A stretch of DNA of 64,000 nucleotides from Acidobacteriota bacterium (GCA_021818585.1 JAKATU010000041.1:1-64000); one strand, 5' to 3'. Positions 36,641 to 47,362 are shown, numbered from the stretch's first letter. Notes: generated by a model from the sequence alone, not told the origin. Program-made: numbers and translations.

Positions 36641-36820
36641 TCGTATTCCTTTCCGCGGTGCTGGCTGAAAGCCGTGAGAAACTCGATTATAAATGGGATG
36701 CTGGCGAGCCCGATGCGCGGCCTGCGTCTTAGCTGCTTTCGGCTCCCAAACTCATCAGTTTACTGCATGAATGCGTGGAAGCGGGAATCGCGTTTTTTTG
36801 CATCTGAGTCTCCATTAAGT

Positions 36821-38437
36821 ATGTTCGGTTCTGGTATTCACGAGGCAGAAGTCACTCTGCTACTGCTTGTTGCGATGATCGCCCTGCTGGCTGCAGCGGC
36901 TCAGCGACTGCGTGTGCCGTATCCCATTGTTTTGCTGCTGGGAGGGCTCACTCTGAGCTTTTTCCCCTGGATTCCGAAGGTATCGATCGATCCATCCTTC
37001 ATTTTTCTGATTGTCCTGCCTCCTCTGCTGTTTGCAAGCACCATCAATATTGGCTGGGCAGAGTTACGAGAAAATGCAGCGCACATTCTGATGCTGGGCC
37101 TCGGCCTGGTGGCGTTTACTGTGATTGCGGTTGCCGCGGCGATGCACTTTATTGTGCCGGGCTTCAACTGGCGGGTTGGCGCGGTTCTGGGAGCTGTCTT
37201 ATCCACGACTGACACGATCGCGGTGGGAGCTGTTGCCCGTCGCGTCGGGCTTCCGCATCGTATCCTCCAAGTGATCGAGGGCGAAAGCCTCACGAACGAT
37301 GCGATGGGATTACTGGCTTTGCAGTTCACCTCAGTACTCGTGGTTTCCGGTGCGATTCCGACTATATTTGCGGGGATTGGCCAGTTCATCTGGCTTATTG
37401 TGGCCGGTATTTTTTCCGGCCTGGTCGTTGCAGTGCCGATTGCCCATTTTGAGCGGAGGTTGCGATCAGTCGCTTTGCAGCTACTTGTGAGCATCGTGAC
37501 TCCGTATTTTGCCTACCTGCTCGGTGAAGGCCTGCATGGATCTGGCGTACTGGCAACGGTAGCCTGCGGTCTTTACTTTGGGCATGTGCAGTCGAAGACA
37601 TTCTCCTCGCAAACCCGCCTGGAGTCGAAGGCAGTCTGGGACACTATCGAATTCAGCCTGAATGGACTTGTATTTATCCTGATCGGTTTGCAGTTGCCGT
37701 CCATCCTTCACGGAATGGGGGATTCCAACTGGACGCAGAAGCTTCTCCATGCCGCCATGGTTTGCGCTCTTCTGATTGCCCTACGGTTCATGTGGGTTTT
37801 TGCTGGCGCAAGAGCGGTACAGGCGCTTCGAAATCGGTTATTTCATCGGGAAGGAGAGTACATTCCTAACCGGGTGCTGACGGTTGTAAGCTGGAGCGGG
37901 ATGCGTGGTGTACTCACGCTGGCAGCGGCGCTTTCTCTGCCGAGTGATATCGCTAATGGTGCGCCGTTCCCCGAGCGACAGGCGATTATTTTCTTCTCCT
38001 ATTCTGTGATTCTTGTGACGCTGCTTGGGCAGGGCCTTTCTTTGCCAGCACTGATTCGCAGATTGAAAGTTGCCGAGCCGGAGGATGTGCGGCAAGTGGC
38101 TTTGGCCGCGCGGTCCGCCGTTGTGCGCGCTGGGCTTGAGCGGCTGCAGCAAATTCGAGATCACGACAAGGATATCGAGGCGAATCGGACTGCATACGAG
38201 CTGATGGAGCGTTTTTACCGGGATCGGCTTCGCATGCTGGAACCAGAGCAAAAAGAGGAGAAGGAGCAGGCCAAGCGAGAGCGGCAACAGAATATGCAGC
38301 AGATCGCCTATAGCCTTCGCCAGGCGGAGCGAGAAGAGTTGATGCGGCTTCGAGCCGCAGGCAGGATTCGGGACATTACCCTTCGAGAAGTTGAAAGGGA
38401 GCTGGATCTGTTGGATGTGCACTGGAACAGCGCTTAG
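36821..38437 (+). CDS. CPA1-type Na+/H+ antiporter
   Basis: A 538-residue inner-membrane antiporter. About 12 hydrophobic segments cover residues 10-420, including VGAVLGAVLSTTDTIAVGAVARR and GESLTNDAMGLLALQFTSV, where the conserved acidic residues of the ion site lie. The C-terminal 120 residues are a charged cytoplasmic tail (EQKEEKEQAKRERQQNMQQI). The frame is open to 36674, but the conserved part begins at the ATG at 36821. No Shine-Dalgarno sequence is evident. The start is uncertain. Confidence 0.88.
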   Translation: MFGSGIHEAEVTLLLLVAMIALLAAAAQRLRVPYPIVLLLGGLTLSFFPWIPKVSIDPSFIFLIVLPPLLFASTINIGWAELRENAAHILMLGLGLVAFTVIAVAAAMHFIVPGFNWRVGAVLGAVLSTTDTIAVGAVARRVGLPHRILQVIEGESLTNDAMGLLALQFTSVLVVSGAIPTIFAGIGQFIWLIVAGIFSGLVVAVPIAHFERRLRSVALQLLVSIVTPYFAYLLGEGLHGSGVLATVACGLYFGHVQSKTFSSQTRLESKAVWDTIEFSLNGLVFILIGLQLPSILHGMGDSNWTQKLLHAAMVCALLIALRFMWVFAGARAVQALRNRLFHREGEYIPNRVLTVVSWSGMRGVLTLAAALSLPSDIANGAPFPERQAIIFFSYSVILVTLLGQGLSLPALIRRLKVAEPEDVRQVALAARSAVVRAGLERLQQIRDHDKDIEANRTAYELMERFYRDRLRMLEPEQKEEKEQAKRERQQNMQQIAYSLRQAEREELMRLRAAGRIRDITLREVERELDLLDVHWNSA

Positions 38438-38449
38438 ATCGGGAAGAAA

Positions 38450-38526
<77 letters not shown>

Positions 38527-38836
38527 GACTTGGGATACTCGACCACCATTCCAATTGATTGTAACTTCCGAATCATATTTAAGCGCGGATCAAAGGTTTC
38601 AAGATTCGCGGCGCGATGCAGAGGTAGGTCCGTGAATGTTGTGGTACGTCAAGGCAGATTTTATTTGTCGCTTTTGTTTTCCGGACGCTTCCATCTGCCA
38701 ACCTGTTTGCGTAAAGGCGGCCTGAGATTTCCTCTTTGAATCACAATATTACTGGGTCGCAGACAGTTTTCAAACATAGAAAAGCCGAACTCGGATTACC
38801 GAGTTCGGCTTGATAATGTGGTTCAAACTCCCACTA
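38527..38836. other. gap right of the tRNA
   Basis: About 310 bases without a recognisable gene. It contains the helicase terminator at 38780-38811; the rest shows no feature. Confidence 0.45.
38780..38811 (-). terminator. terminator of the DEAD-box helicase gene
   Basis: A perfect 13-pair stem (AAGCCGAACTCGG with its complement), four-base loop, and a T run on the minus strand, directly downstream of the helicase stop. Confidence 0.88.
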
Positions 38837-40117
38837 CTAATTGGCGTACCGCTGCAACCGTTCGCCTTCAAGGTATATACGCTGCTGAGGTGGTGCCGAA
38901 GACGTATTCTTTTTCTTTCCCTGTTGCTTTGCCGGGGCTACGTTGGCAATTTTCAGGGTGGGCGCTGAGGTGACCATGTGACCTCGCTCTTCACGATCAA
39001 GATCGCTTGCGCCTTCGATCAGAACTCGCTCAATTTTACGATTGAGCGCTCGCTCGAAGCGCAGGAAATCGCGTCGCTCGATGGGCGTGTAGAAAGTGGC
39101 TGCGATCCCTGTGTTCCCGGCACGGCCGGTGCGGCCAGCGCGGTGAATGAAGTCTTCGGTCATCTTGGGCAGGTCGTAGTTGATGACCTGCGCGATGTTG
39201 TCGACGTGAATTCCGCGGGACGCAACGTCAGTGGCTACCAGGACGCGAGCTTTACCGCGTTGGAAGTCTTCCAGGGCGCGATTGCGCTGCGACTGGGAGC
39301 GGTCGCCATGAATCATAGCTACCGGAACCCCGGCCTTGCTGAGGCGCTTGGCTACATGCTCCGTGCGGCGCTTGGTGCCGACGAAGATGAGTGACTGGCC
39401 CTGCTCCTCCGAAACAACCCGATGGATGAGAGCGGCTTTCTGGTCGGGATCGACTTCGTAAGCGAGCAGGCGTACGTTGCTGGACGCCTGCTGCGTGGAG
39501 CCGAAGGAGAGCCGGACTGGATTACGGAGGATTTCGTCGAGAAGGTGGGCCACAGCGGGATCGATGGTGGCCGAGAAGCAAAGCGTCTGGCGCTGCTTTG
39601 GAAGCTTGGCGACAATTCGGCGAACGGCTGGGATGAAGCCCATGTCCAGCATGCGGTCTGCTTCATCGAGCACGAGCACATCAATACGGCGAAGATCGAG
39701 GAGACGACGCTCCAGAAAGTCTTCCAGGCGTCCCGGCGTTGCGACGATAAGCCGCGCGCCGGCCTGAAGATCGCGAATCTGATTATTCTCGCTTGCACCG
39801 CCGATCAAAGATGCTGCACGTGGCAGCGACTTTCCGGCAAGCTGCGCGTACTGCTTTTCCACCTGGAGGGCGAGTTCGCGAGTCGGCGTGAGAATGAGCA
39901 CGGCCGGATGCTTGCCTGCGGATGCCAGAAGGCGCTCCATGGCGGGAAGTAGAAATGCGAGGGTTTTTCCGGTACCGGTTTCGGCAGTGGCAAGCACATC
40001 CTTGCCTTCCATGGCTGGAGGAATGGCCGCAGCCTGAACGGGCGTTGGAGTAATGAATTGGTTACGGGTAAGTTGCTGTTGCAAGGAGGAGGTAAGTTTC
40101 AGTTCAGAAAATTGCAT
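38837..40117 (-). CDS. DEAD-box ATP-dependent RNA helicase
   Basis: A 426-residue helicase from the ATG at 40117, where the conserved FSELKLTSSLQQQLTRNQF (Q-motif region) begins. Motif I is TAETGTGKTLAFLLP, then PTRELA, the DEAD box VLDEADRMLDMGF, SAT, and motif VI HRAGRTGRAG. The C-terminal 60 residues are a variable basic tail (KQQGKKKNTS), as in RhlE. The frame continues upstream to 40264 without conserved sequence. It remodels RNA in the cytoplasm, probably in ribosome assembly or RNA decay. Confidence 0.92.
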   Translation of the reverse strand: MQFSELKLTSSLQQQLTRNQFITPTPVQAAAIPPAMEGKDVLATAETGTGKTLAFLLPAMERLLASAGKHPAVLILTPTRELALQVEKQYAQLAGKSLPRAASLIGGASENNQIRDLQAGARLIVATPGRLEDFLERRLLDLRRIDVLVLDEADRMLDMGFIPAVRRIVAKLPKQRQTLCFSATIDPAVAHLLDEILRNPVRLSFGSTQQASSNVRLLAYEVDPDQKAALIHRVVSEEQGQSLIFVGTKRRTEHVAKRLSKAGVPVAMIHGDRSQSQRNRALEDFQRGKARVLVATDVASRGIHVDNIAQVINYDLPKMTEDFIHRAGRTGRAGNTGIAATFYTPIERRDFLRFERALNRKIERVLIEGASDLDREERGHMVTSAPTLKIANVAPAKQQGKKKNTSSAPPQQRIYLEGERLQRYAN

Positions 40118-40327
40118 GAAAAAGCGGTCTGCTCTCTTTTGGATTGGCAGCCGTGAAGTGTTCACGTGATCTGTTTGCTCAATCGGGAATGTTGCGAAGA
40201 CAAACGGGGCGTAAGAGCCCGGAGAGGATTCCGATTCAGATCTGGACCGGAACGGCACCTGCATCAGATGGCAAGTTCTAAGCTTCTCTAGAATAACACG
40301 ATTTATTCCATTTGCAGAGCCAATTGC

Positions 40328-42304
40328 TTAACGGGAGGCAAACCGCCGACCCTGGATCTCGATGTAGACATTGATGAGCGAGAGGGCCGCTGGAGTGACG
40401 CCGGGGATACGGCTGGCCTGGCCGATGGTTTGCGGGCGCACGCGGAGGAGTTTCTCCTGCATTTCACGGGAGAGGCCGCTTACTGACTGGTAATCAAACC
40501 AGTCAGGGATTGTACGGGATTCGGCCTTTTTGAGCTTTTCTATCGATTTGCGCTGCTGGTCGAGATATCCCGCGTACTTGATTTCCGTTTCGACGGTTTT
40601 GAGTTCGTTGCGAACATGGGCGGCTAGCGTCGTGAGCGCAGACTCTTCCGGGGTGTGGTGAGTCGCATGCAGCCATGGCGTGAACAGGGACGAGTCGGGA
40701 CTCTGGGTGATCTCCTGGCTGATCAGAGGCCAGATGGATTCGATGTTGACCTCTGGCCGCTTGAGAATCTGGGCATAGCTCTGTCCGATGATGGAGCCGA
40801 TGCCGGCGATACCGGCGGATGCGAGTGCAGATTCCGCGTTGCTGCCCTCTTTTATGCGCGTGGTGACCAATATCTTTTCCAGCGCGACGGCACGGGCCTG
40901 TTTCAACTCGTAGTCTGCCCAGGCCTGATCGTCAATGAGGCCGAGGCGCCGTCCGTAGGGGGTGAGGCGGCGATCCGCATTGTCGATGCGCAGGTGAAGG
41001 CGGAATTCCGCACGCGATGTGAACATGCGGTAGGGCTCGTTAGTGCCCTTGGAGATGAGGTCATCGATGAGGATTCCGGTATACGCTTCCGTACGATTCA
41101 GCGTAAAAGGTGCATCGCCCTTGACGCTGAGGGCCGCGTTAATTCCGGCCATGATGCCCTGGCAGGCAGCTTCCTCATAACCACTGGTGCCGTTGATTTG
41201 TCCGGCGAGATAGAGCCCTTCCAATGCCTTGACACGCAGCGACCGGTCCAGTTCGGTAGGGTCGATCGAGTCATATTCGATTGCGTAGCCTGGGCGCAGC
41301 ATCTCGGCGTTTTCGAGGCCCGGGATAGAGCGCACAATGGCAAACTGCACATCCATGGGAAGGGACGTGGACATGCCGTTGACGTAAACCTCGTGGGTAT
41401 TGAGGCCTTCCGGTTCGAGGAAGAACTGGTGCCGGTCTTTGTCGGGGAACTTGACGACCTTGTCTTCAATCGAGGGGCAATAGCGCGGGCCGATGGCCTC
41501 AATTTGGCCGGAATACATTGGCGAGCGGTGCACATTCTCGCGAATGAGGCGCAGTGTTTCCGGGGTGGTGAAAGCGATGTGGCAGGAAATCTGCCGCATG
41601 GGAAGATTTTTAGTTCGGAAGCTGAAGGGCGTGGGATCGGCGTCGCCGGGCTGCTCCTGGAACTGTGCCCAGTCAATGGTGCGGCCGTCCAGGCGGGGCG
41701 GAGTACCGGTCTTGAGGCGGCAACCGCGCAGGCCGAGGCGCTTGAGGGATTCGCCAAGCAGGACTGAGGCTGGCTCACCGGAGCGGCCGGCAGGGATGCG
41801 TTCTTCGCCGCAGTGGATGAGGCCGTTCAGGAAGGTTCCGGTGGTGATGACGGTGGCGCCTGCGAGAATCGCACGATTGTCGCGCAGCCGGATGCCGGTT
41901 ATCCGTGAGCCTTCCATGACGACATCAACGACTTCAGCCTGCTTGATGTAGAGGTTGGGCTGGGACTCCAGGACCTCGCGCATTTTGACACGATATTGCT
42001 GCTTGTCACACTGGGCGCGAGGCGACCAGACGGCAGGGCCGCGAGAGGTATTCAGGAGCCGGAACTGGATGCCGACGGCATCCGCAACCTCGCCCATGAT
42101 GCCGCCGAGAGCGTCCACCTCGCGAACCAAGTGCCCCTTGGCAATGCCGCCAATGGCAGGATTGCAGGACATCTGGGCGATCAGATCCAGGTTCAGCGTA
42201 AATAGTGCTGTACGTAGCCCCATGCGCGCTGCGGTGGTGGCAGCTTCGCAGCCGGCATGGCCAGCTCCTACGACCACGACGTCATACTGTTCGATAAACG
42301 GCAT
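40328..42304 (-). CDS. mnmG: tRNA uridine 5-carboxymethylaminomethyl modification enzyme
   Basis: A 658-residue FAD protein that with MnmE modifies the wobble uridine of several tRNAs. The FAD motif is [20 protein letters not shown] at the N-terminus, then [20 protein letters not shown] and a [19 protein letters not shown] segment. The C-terminal helical domain ends with the usual [20 protein letters not shown]. The start has no Shine-Dalgarno sequence but TAAAAT lies nine bases upstream. The gene is divergent from hisS with a short gap. Confidence 0.96.
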   Translation of the reverse strand: MPFIEQYDVVVVGAGHAGCEAATTAARMGLRTALFTLNLDLIAQMSCNPAIGGIAKGHLVREVDALGGIMGEVADAVGIQFRLLNTSRGPAVWSPRAQCDKQQYRVKMREVLESQPNLYIKQAEVVDVVMEGSRITGIRLRDNRAILAGATVITTGTFLNGLIHCGEERIPAGRSGEPASVLLGESLKRLGLRGCRLKTGTPPRLDGRTIDWAQFQEQPGDADPTPFSFRTKNLPMRQISCHIAFTTPETLRLIRENVHRSPMYSGQIEAIGPRYCPSIEDKVVKFPDKDRHQFFLEPEGLNTHEVYVNGMSTSLPMDVQFAIVRSIPGLENAEMLRPGYAIEYDSIDPTELDRSLRVKALEGLYLAGQINGTSGYEEAACQGIMAGINAALSVKGDAPFTLNRTEAYTGILIDDLISKGTNEPYRMFTSRAEFRLHLRIDNADRRLTPYGRRLGLIDDQAWADYELKQARAVALEKILVTTRIKEGSNAESALASAGIAGIGSIIGQSYAQILKRPEVNIESIWPLISQEITQSPDSSLFTPWLHATHHTPEESALTTLAAHVRNELKTVETEIKYAGYLDQQRKSIEKLKKAESRTIPDWFDYQSVSGLSREMQEKLLRVRPQTIGQASRIPGVTPAALSLINVYIEIQGRRFASR

Positions 42305-42313
42305 TCAACAACT

Positions 42314-42319
42314 ATTTTA
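42314..42319 (-). promoter_or_regulatory. possible -10 box of a leaderless mnmG transcript
   Basis: On the minus strand TAAAAT ends nine bases before the mnmG ATG and no ribosome site is present. No convincing -35 was found. Confidence 0.35.
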
Positions 42320-42403
42320 GCGGTATTGCGGCGGTTTTTCCGACTTGGGGAACCTTGGCGCGAAGGTGGCGCAGCAGGCCCTGATAATCTGAAGCTTAAG
42401 CCT

Positions 42404-43717
42404 ATGAGTACATTGAAAGCGGTGCGGGGTACGCGTGATTTGCTGCCCCCGGAAACTGAGCTATGGAATCGCGTGGAAGAGACGGCGCGGCGCGTTTTTG
42501 CGCGGTATCACTTTGGAGAGATCCGGACACCGATTTTTGAGGACACTTCTCTGTTTGCCCGCGGGGTCGGCGAGGAGACGGATATTGTCTCCAAGGAGAT
42601 GTATACGTGGGAAGATCGTGCGCGAGCGCAATCGGAGAAGGCTCAGTCGTTGACGCTGCGGCCAGAGAATACGGCTGGGGTGGTCCGGGCCTATATCGAA
42701 CACAAGCTGGGTGATAAAGGGCTGCTGCAGAAGCTGTTTTACATTGGGCCGCAGTTTAGGCGGGAGCGTCCGCAGAAGGGGCGCTATCGGCAGTTCTGGC
42801 AGATCGGGGCCGAGGTGATCGGTCCACCAAGTTCGGGCTCAGAGTCTCCCCTGCGGGACGCCGAAGTGCTGGAGATGCTGGCGAGTTTTCTGAACGAGCT
42901 GGGTATCCGGGATTGGAAACTAACGCTGAACTCGGTTGGTTCCGCGAGTGATCGGCCGCGGTATATCGAGGCGTTGCGGGAGGCTCTGAAGGAAAATGCG
43001 CCGGGCATGTGCGTCGATTGCCAGCGCCGGGCGGAGACGAATCCGCTGCGTGTGCTGGATTGCAAAGTGCCGGAAGACCAGCCAATCATTGAAACGCTGC
43101 CGAAGATTGCCGAATATCTGGACGATGATTCGAAGGCTCGCTTTGCCGCGGTATGCGCAGCGCTGGATGCGTGCGCAGTGTCATATGAAGTCAATCCGCG
43201 GCTGGTGCGAGGTCTGGATTACTACACTCGGACGACGTTTGAGTTCAGTCATGGCGAGCTTGGCGCGCAAAATGCGCTGGTGGGTGGCGGTCGCTATGAC
43301 GGCTTGAGCGAGGCTATTGGCGGGTCGAAGGCACCGGGCATCGGCTTTGCTATTGGCGAGGATCGACTGATTCTGACGCTGCAAGCTCAGGCTGAGGCGG
43401 TGGCAGAGGGGTCGGCAGACGCCTATGTTGCACCGCTCGGCGAAGCCATGAATGCAGCGGCGTTGGAACTGGCGCGATACCTACGTCAGGCGGGTTTGCG
43501 AATTGAGCTGGGCGACGGCGGGTTCCGGCTGAAAAAGTCTTTTGAGATGGGGAATAAGCTGGCTCGGAAGATCGTGCTCTTTGGGGAAGACGAGCAGAAG
43601 TCCGGTATTCTGACCGTGAAGGATTTTGCCACCGGGGAGCAGGTGAAGGTGGCTCGTGAAGAGTTGGTGCACCACCTCAGGGCCAAGGGTGACGCCCCGC
43701 CTCAAGGGCGTTTGTAA
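42404..43717 (+). CDS. hisS: histidyl-tRNA synthetase
   Basis: A 437-residue class II synthetase charging tRNA-His. The N-terminal TLKAVRGTRDLLPPE, motif 2 YIGPQFRRERPQKGRYRQFW, the histidine-binding VRGLDYYTRTTFEF and motif 3 GIGFAIGEDRL are all present. The ATG at 42404 gives the usual N-terminus; the frame is open upstream without conserved sequence. aspS follows 38 bases later in the same direction, a common pairing. Confidence 0.96.
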   Translation: MSTLKAVRGTRDLLPPETELWNRVEETARRVFARYHFGEIRTPIFEDTSLFARGVGEETDIVSKEMYTWEDRARAQSEKAQSLTLRPENTAGVVRAYIEHKLGDKGLLQKLFYIGPQFRRERPQKGRYRQFWQIGAEVIGPPSSGSESPLRDAEVLEMLASFLNELGIRDWKLTLNSVGSASDRPRYIEALREALKENAPGMCVDCQRRAETNPLRVLDCKVPEDQPIIETLPKIAEYLDDDSKARFAAVCAALDACAVSYEVNPRLVRGLDYYTRTTFEFSHGELGAQNALVGGGRYDGLSEAIGGSKAPGIGFAIGEDRLILTLQAQAEAVAEGSADAYVAPLGEAMNAAALELARYLRQAGLRIELGDGGFRLKKSFEMGNKLARKIVLFGEDEQKSGILTVKDFATGEQVKVAREELVHHLRAKGDAPPQGRL

Positions 43718-43755
43718 GACTCAGGCCATTCTTGTTTACAGAAGGAAGAATTGCA

Positions 43756-45588
43756 TTGCTGGATTTTTTAGGCACGAAACAACGCACGCATAACTGCGGA
43801 GAACTGCGCCCCGCAAACGCTGGGCAAGCCATAACGATTATGGGTTGGGTGAACCGCCGGCGGGATCACGGAAACCTGATTTTTCTTGACCTGCGCGACC
43901 GCTATGGCATTACCCAGGTAGTGCTGGACAAGGATTTGAGCCCTGATGGCCACGCGAAGGCCGAGCAGGCGCGGCCAGAGTACGTGATTTGCGCGACGGG
44001 TACGGTGCGTGAGCGTAGCGCGGAAACGGTAAATCCCAAAATGGCAACCGGCGGGATCGAGATTGTCGCGAACGAGCTGCTGATTTTGAACGACTCCAAG
44101 GTACCGCCGTTTTCACCGGCAGAAGAGGCGATTGGCAACGAGGAGCTACGTCTCAAATATCGTTACCTCGACCTGCGTCGCCCGGAGATGCAGCACAACT
44201 TTGAGGTGCGGCACAAAGTGGCGCTGGCGGTGCGCGAATATCTCTCAAACGAGGGATTTTTTGAGGTTGAGACGCCATTTATGACGCGTTCGACTCCGGA
44301 GGGCGCGCGCGATTATCTGGTGCCGAGCCGTGTTCACCCGGGCGAGTTCTATGCTCTTCCGCAATCGCCGCAGCTTTTCAAGCAGATCCTGATGATCTCC
44401 GGGATGGATCGCTATTTTCAGATTGCTCGTTGCTTTCGGGACGAGGACCTGCGAGCGGACCGGCAGCCTGAGTTTACCCAGATTGATCTGGAGATGACCT
44501 TCCCTCAGCAGGAAGACATCTTCCGCACCGTGGAAGGCTTTCTGAAGGCTGCTTTTGATGTCAGCGGGGAGAATATTGAAGCGCCATTTCCGCGCATGAC
44601 CTACGACGAGGCGATTCGCCAGTACGGCATCGACAAGCCGGACCTGCGCCTGCCTCCGTTGACCGACGTTCGCGAGGCTTTTACGGCAGAGGAACTGGTG
44701 TCCCTGAAGATTGAAGCGGGACTTCCTGTCATTGCGATTGTGATTCCAGGCCAAGTGGAAATGAGCAACACTCAGCGCAAGGCCTTTGTGCAGGAGATCG
44801 ATAGGACGGTGGGGCCTGATCTGGCCTTCCTCGATGTGCGCCGCCTTGAAAAGAGCGCGGACTATGCGGCGCTTGCCCAGCGCATCGATGCTGCAGCAGC
44901 GAAGAATTGCGGATTGGACCGCGTGGAGCCGGAAAACCGACTAATTGTTCTTTCGCCGCGGCTTGGAACCATGGCTCCAGCGATGGACCATCTGTGGCTG
45001 TATAAGAAAGCGGGTCAGCTTCGCCTGGAACTCGCCAAGCGTTTCCAGGATGAGCACAAGGCATTCGAGAAAAAAGGCGCCGCAGACGATTACAGATTCC
45101 TCTGGGTTACGGATTTTCCCTTTTTCGAGTGGGATGAAGAGACGAAGACCTGGACTTTTGCCCATCACCCGTTCACTTCACCCCACGAAGACGACCTGAA
45201 GGCTGGACGCATGGAATCGGATCCGGAAGCCGTTCGCGCGCTGGCCTACGATATTGTGCTGAACGGCACAGAGCTGGGTTCTGGCTCGATTCGTATTCAC
45301 CGGCAGGATGTGCAGCAGCAGATTTTCCGCGCTCTGGGCATGTCGGACGAGGAGGCGAAAGAGCGGTTCGGGTTCTTCCTGGAAGCCTTGCAGTACGGAA
45401 CGCCTCCGCACGGCGGTATTGCGCTTGGGTTGGATAGGCTGGTAATGATTCTGGCAGGGGCGAGCAGTTTGCGCGAGGTGATCGCATTTCCAAAGACAGC
45501 GAAGGCTATCGATCTCATGGTCGATGCCCCGACGCCGGTTAGCGATATACAGCTGCGGGAGTTGCATATTCGTCCCACGAAGCAATAG
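43756..45588 (+). CDS. aspS: aspartyl-tRNA synthetase
   Basis: A 610-residue bacterial-type AspRS with an N-terminal OB-fold (AITIMGWVNRRRDHGNLIF), the class II core (YFQIARCFRDEDLRADRQPE as motif 2), the inserted GAD domain, and motif 3 GIALGLDRLVMILAGASSL. The TTG at 43756 is preferred: AAGGAAGA lies about seven bases upstream and the protein then begins like other AspRS (LDFLG). A TTG at 43732 is the alternative. Whether it also makes Asp-tRNA-Asn was not determined. Confidence 0.95.
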   Translation: MLDFLGTKQRTHNCGELRPANAGQAITIMGWVNRRRDHGNLIFLDLRDRYGITQVVLDKDLSPDGHAKAEQARPEYVICATGTVRERSAETVNPKMATGGIEIVANELLILNDSKVPPFSPAEEAIGNEELRLKYRYLDLRRPEMQHNFEVRHKVALAVREYLSNEGFFEVETPFMTRSTPEGARDYLVPSRVHPGEFYALPQSPQLFKQILMISGMDRYFQIARCFRDEDLRADRQPEFTQIDLEMTFPQQEDIFRTVEGFLKAAFDVSGENIEAPFPRMTYDEAIRQYGIDKPDLRLPPLTDVREAFTAEELVSLKIEAGLPVIAIVIPGQVEMSNTQRKAFVQEIDRTVGPDLAFLDVRRLEKSADYAALAQRIDAAAAKNCGLDRVEPENRLIVLSPRLGTMAPAMDHLWLYKKAGQLRLELAKRFQDEHKAFEKKGAADDYRFLWVTDFPFFEWDEETKTWTFAHHPFTSPHEDDLKAGRMESDPEAVRALAYDIVLNGTELGSGSIRIHRQDVQQQIFRALGMSDEEAKERFGFFLEALQYGTPPHGGIALGLDRLVMILAGASSLREVIAFPKTAKAIDLMVDAPTPVSDIQLRELHIRPTKQ

Positions 45589-45614
45589 TTTGCATTTCAT
45601 CCGCAAATAGAAGA

Positions 45615-45645
45615 GGCCGTCTGGAATCCAGGCGGCCATTTTTTT
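45615..45645 (+). terminator. aspS terminator
   Basis: GGCCGTCTGG pairs with CCAGGCGGCC (one G-T pair), loop AAT, then a run of seven T after one A. It ends the hisS-aspS unit. Confidence 0.85.
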
Positions 45646-45655
45646 AGGCGCGGTC

Positions 45656-46354
45656 TTACTTGATTTTGCGAGTGCCGAATTTGTAGACGATACCGAGCGA
45701 GCCAGCGAATTCATCCTGATGAGTCTTGCCGTAGAAAGTGGGCTGCCAGTCGGTATAAACACGCAGAGCCCAGTGCGGCTTGAGGTTGTAGTCAGAGAAT
45801 GCTCCGATTGCCATGGCAACAGCGGGCTGGGTGTTGTAAATGCCCAGATCGATAGGCTGCACATTTGCCGGATAGCCCTTGTTAAAGATTCCATACGCCG
45901 CACCCGCATCGAGATGCATGCCGAAGTCGTATTTTGGCGTCCGCAGAAAGCGCGCCGCGACACCCAGCATGTAGAAGTGCTGGGATGCTTTGTAGTTCGT
46001 TATGCCGTACCCATTGATTGGGGGAATGATGGTTCCGTAAACGTGACGGGTCGTCAGTTCCAGGCCGAAGTTGGGTTTGACCCAGTCGGTGAAGGTGCCG
46101 TTGAAGCCGTACATGTTGATGGCATGGATCTGACTGCCACGGGCCGGGTTGAAGTGCGAGTACATGAACCCGCCAAAGACGTCATAGTGTGTGTTGTACG
46201 CAGGAGCGACCGTGACTGGAGCAGTGGCGACAATCTGTGCATGCAGCGAGGCCGCAGAGAACGCAAGTGCGACGGCAGCCAAGGTGGCAAAAAAAGAACG
46301 ACGAATTTTCACGCGAATCTTCTGAACCTCTCGAAATAGCCTAGAAACTCTCAC
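45656..46354 (-). CDS. outer-membrane beta-barrel protein
   Basis: A 232-residue protein with a signal peptide (SFFATLAAVALAFSAASLHAQ). The rest has the alternating pattern of short transmembrane strands (THYDVFGGFMYSHF, FGLELTTRHVYG, HFYMLGVAARFLR) and ends with the aromatic-rich YKFGTRKIK. It resembles small porin-like barrels of the OmpA/OmpW size class. The exact start is uncertain, since the first 15 residues may be untranslated (a GTG is present before KIRRSFF). Function is unknown. Confidence 0.75.
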   Translation of the reverse strand: MRVSRLFREVQKIRVKIRRSFFATLAAVALAFSAASLHAQIVATAPVTVAPAYNTHYDVFGGFMYSHFNPARGSQIHAINMYGFNGTFTDWVKPNFGLELTTRHVYGTIIPPINGYGITNYKASQHFYMLGVAARFLRTPKYDFGMHLDAGAAYGIFNKGYPANVQPIDLGIYNTQPAVAMAIGAFSDYNLKPHWALRVYTDWQPTFYGKTHQDEFAGSLGIVYKFGTRKIK

Positions 46355-46405
46355 GATACACGGTTGGAGCGCCCCGGCAAAGGTGGTGGCTTCAAGGTTT
46401 TGAGT

Positions 46406-47227
46406 TTAGAGGGATGAGTGTGCAGCACGATGTATGGCCAGCAGGTTCTGGAGCAGGGGTTTGAGCAGGCTCAGGTGAAGAGCGTTTGCGCCATCGGACC
46501 TGGCTTCGGCGGGGTTATCGTGGACCTCCAGAAACAGGCCGTCAACTCCAGCTGCCACAGCCGCGCGTGCCAGCACTGGGATGAATTCTGGCTGGCCACC
46601 GGAGACACCGTTGGCCGCCGAGGGCGTTTGCACCGAGTGGGTGCCGTCGAAGACTACGGGTGCCATCTTCCGCAGAATGGGCAGCGAGCGCATGTCTACA
46701 ACGAGGTTGTTATAGCCAAAGCTGGCTCCGCGTTCGGTCAGGAAATGCCGCTGATTACCGGTGGATTGCAGCTTACTGACGGCGTGCTTCATGTCCCACG
46801 GGGCGACAAACTGACCCTTTTTCACATTGACAGCGCGGCCCGTGTTGGCGGCGGCCAGCAGGAGATCTGTCTGGCGACATAGAAATGCCGGGATTTGCAA
46901 TACATCAACATGTTCAGCCACGACGGCGCAATGGCTGGGTTCGTGGACATCTGTAAGTACCGGAAGCCCGTTTTCCCGTGCGATGCGACCAAGAATCGCT
47001 GTACCGTCTTTCAGGCCCGGCCCGCGAAAGCTGGTAACCGAAGTTCGGTTTGCCTTATCGTAAGAAGCCTTGAAAATGTAAGGGATGCCGAGATCAGACG
47101 TGATTTGCTGGATGGCGTCCGCCATTTTGCGGGCGTGTGCCTCGGATTCGATGACGCAGGGGCCGGCAATGAGAAACAACTCTCCGCCGCCGACGGTTAC
47201 TTGACCTAACTGAAATGAATGGCTCAC
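46406..47227 (-). CDS. kdsA: 3-deoxy-8-phosphooctulonate (KDO-8-P) synthase
   Basis: A 273-residue enzyme that joins arabinose 5-phosphate and phosphoenolpyruvate to make KDO 8-phosphate for lipopolysaccharide. LIAGPCVIESEAHARKMA, FKASYDKANRTS, TDVHEPSHCAVVAEHVDVLQ and VFDGTHSVQTP are family motifs. The start codon is GTG and no Shine-Dalgarno sequence is apparent. Presence of this gene supports a Gram-negative envelope. It is divergent from the his operon. Confidence 0.95.
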   Translation of the reverse strand: MSHSFQLGQVTVGGGELFLIAGPCVIESEAHARKMADAIQQITSDLGIPYIFKASYDKANRTSVTSFRGPGLKDGTAILGRIARENGLPVLTDVHEPSHCAVVAEHVDVLQIPAFLCRQTDLLLAAANTGRAVNVKKGQFVAPWDMKHAVSKLQSTGNQRHFLTERGASFGYNNLVVDMRSLPILRKMAPVVFDGTHSVQTPSAANGVSGGQPEFIPVLARAAVAAGVDGLFLEVHDNPAEARSDGANALHLSLLKPLLQNLLAIHRAAHSSL

Positions 47228-47333
47228 ACACAGTATTGAATCACAGCCGGAGAGTGTGATGGTGAAAACAGCGGGGCAATGGAAGCGGTCATTGGGGTTG
47301 TGATTATAGAGGCGGCTTGAGGTTTAGCGGCAG

Positions 47334-47362
47334 TTGACAGCTTGAAGCCGCGTGGATATCTT
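47334..47362 (+). promoter_or_regulatory. sigma-70 promoter of the his operon
   Basis: A perfect TTGACA and TATCTT are separated by exactly 17 bases. Transcription should begin near 47367-47371, that is, 1-5 bases before the ATG of the leader peptide. This is the clearest promoter in the window. Confidence 0.8.

Noticed and set aside
40655..41767. 370-residue plus-strand open frame
   Set aside because: Antisense of mnmG, which has all family motifs.
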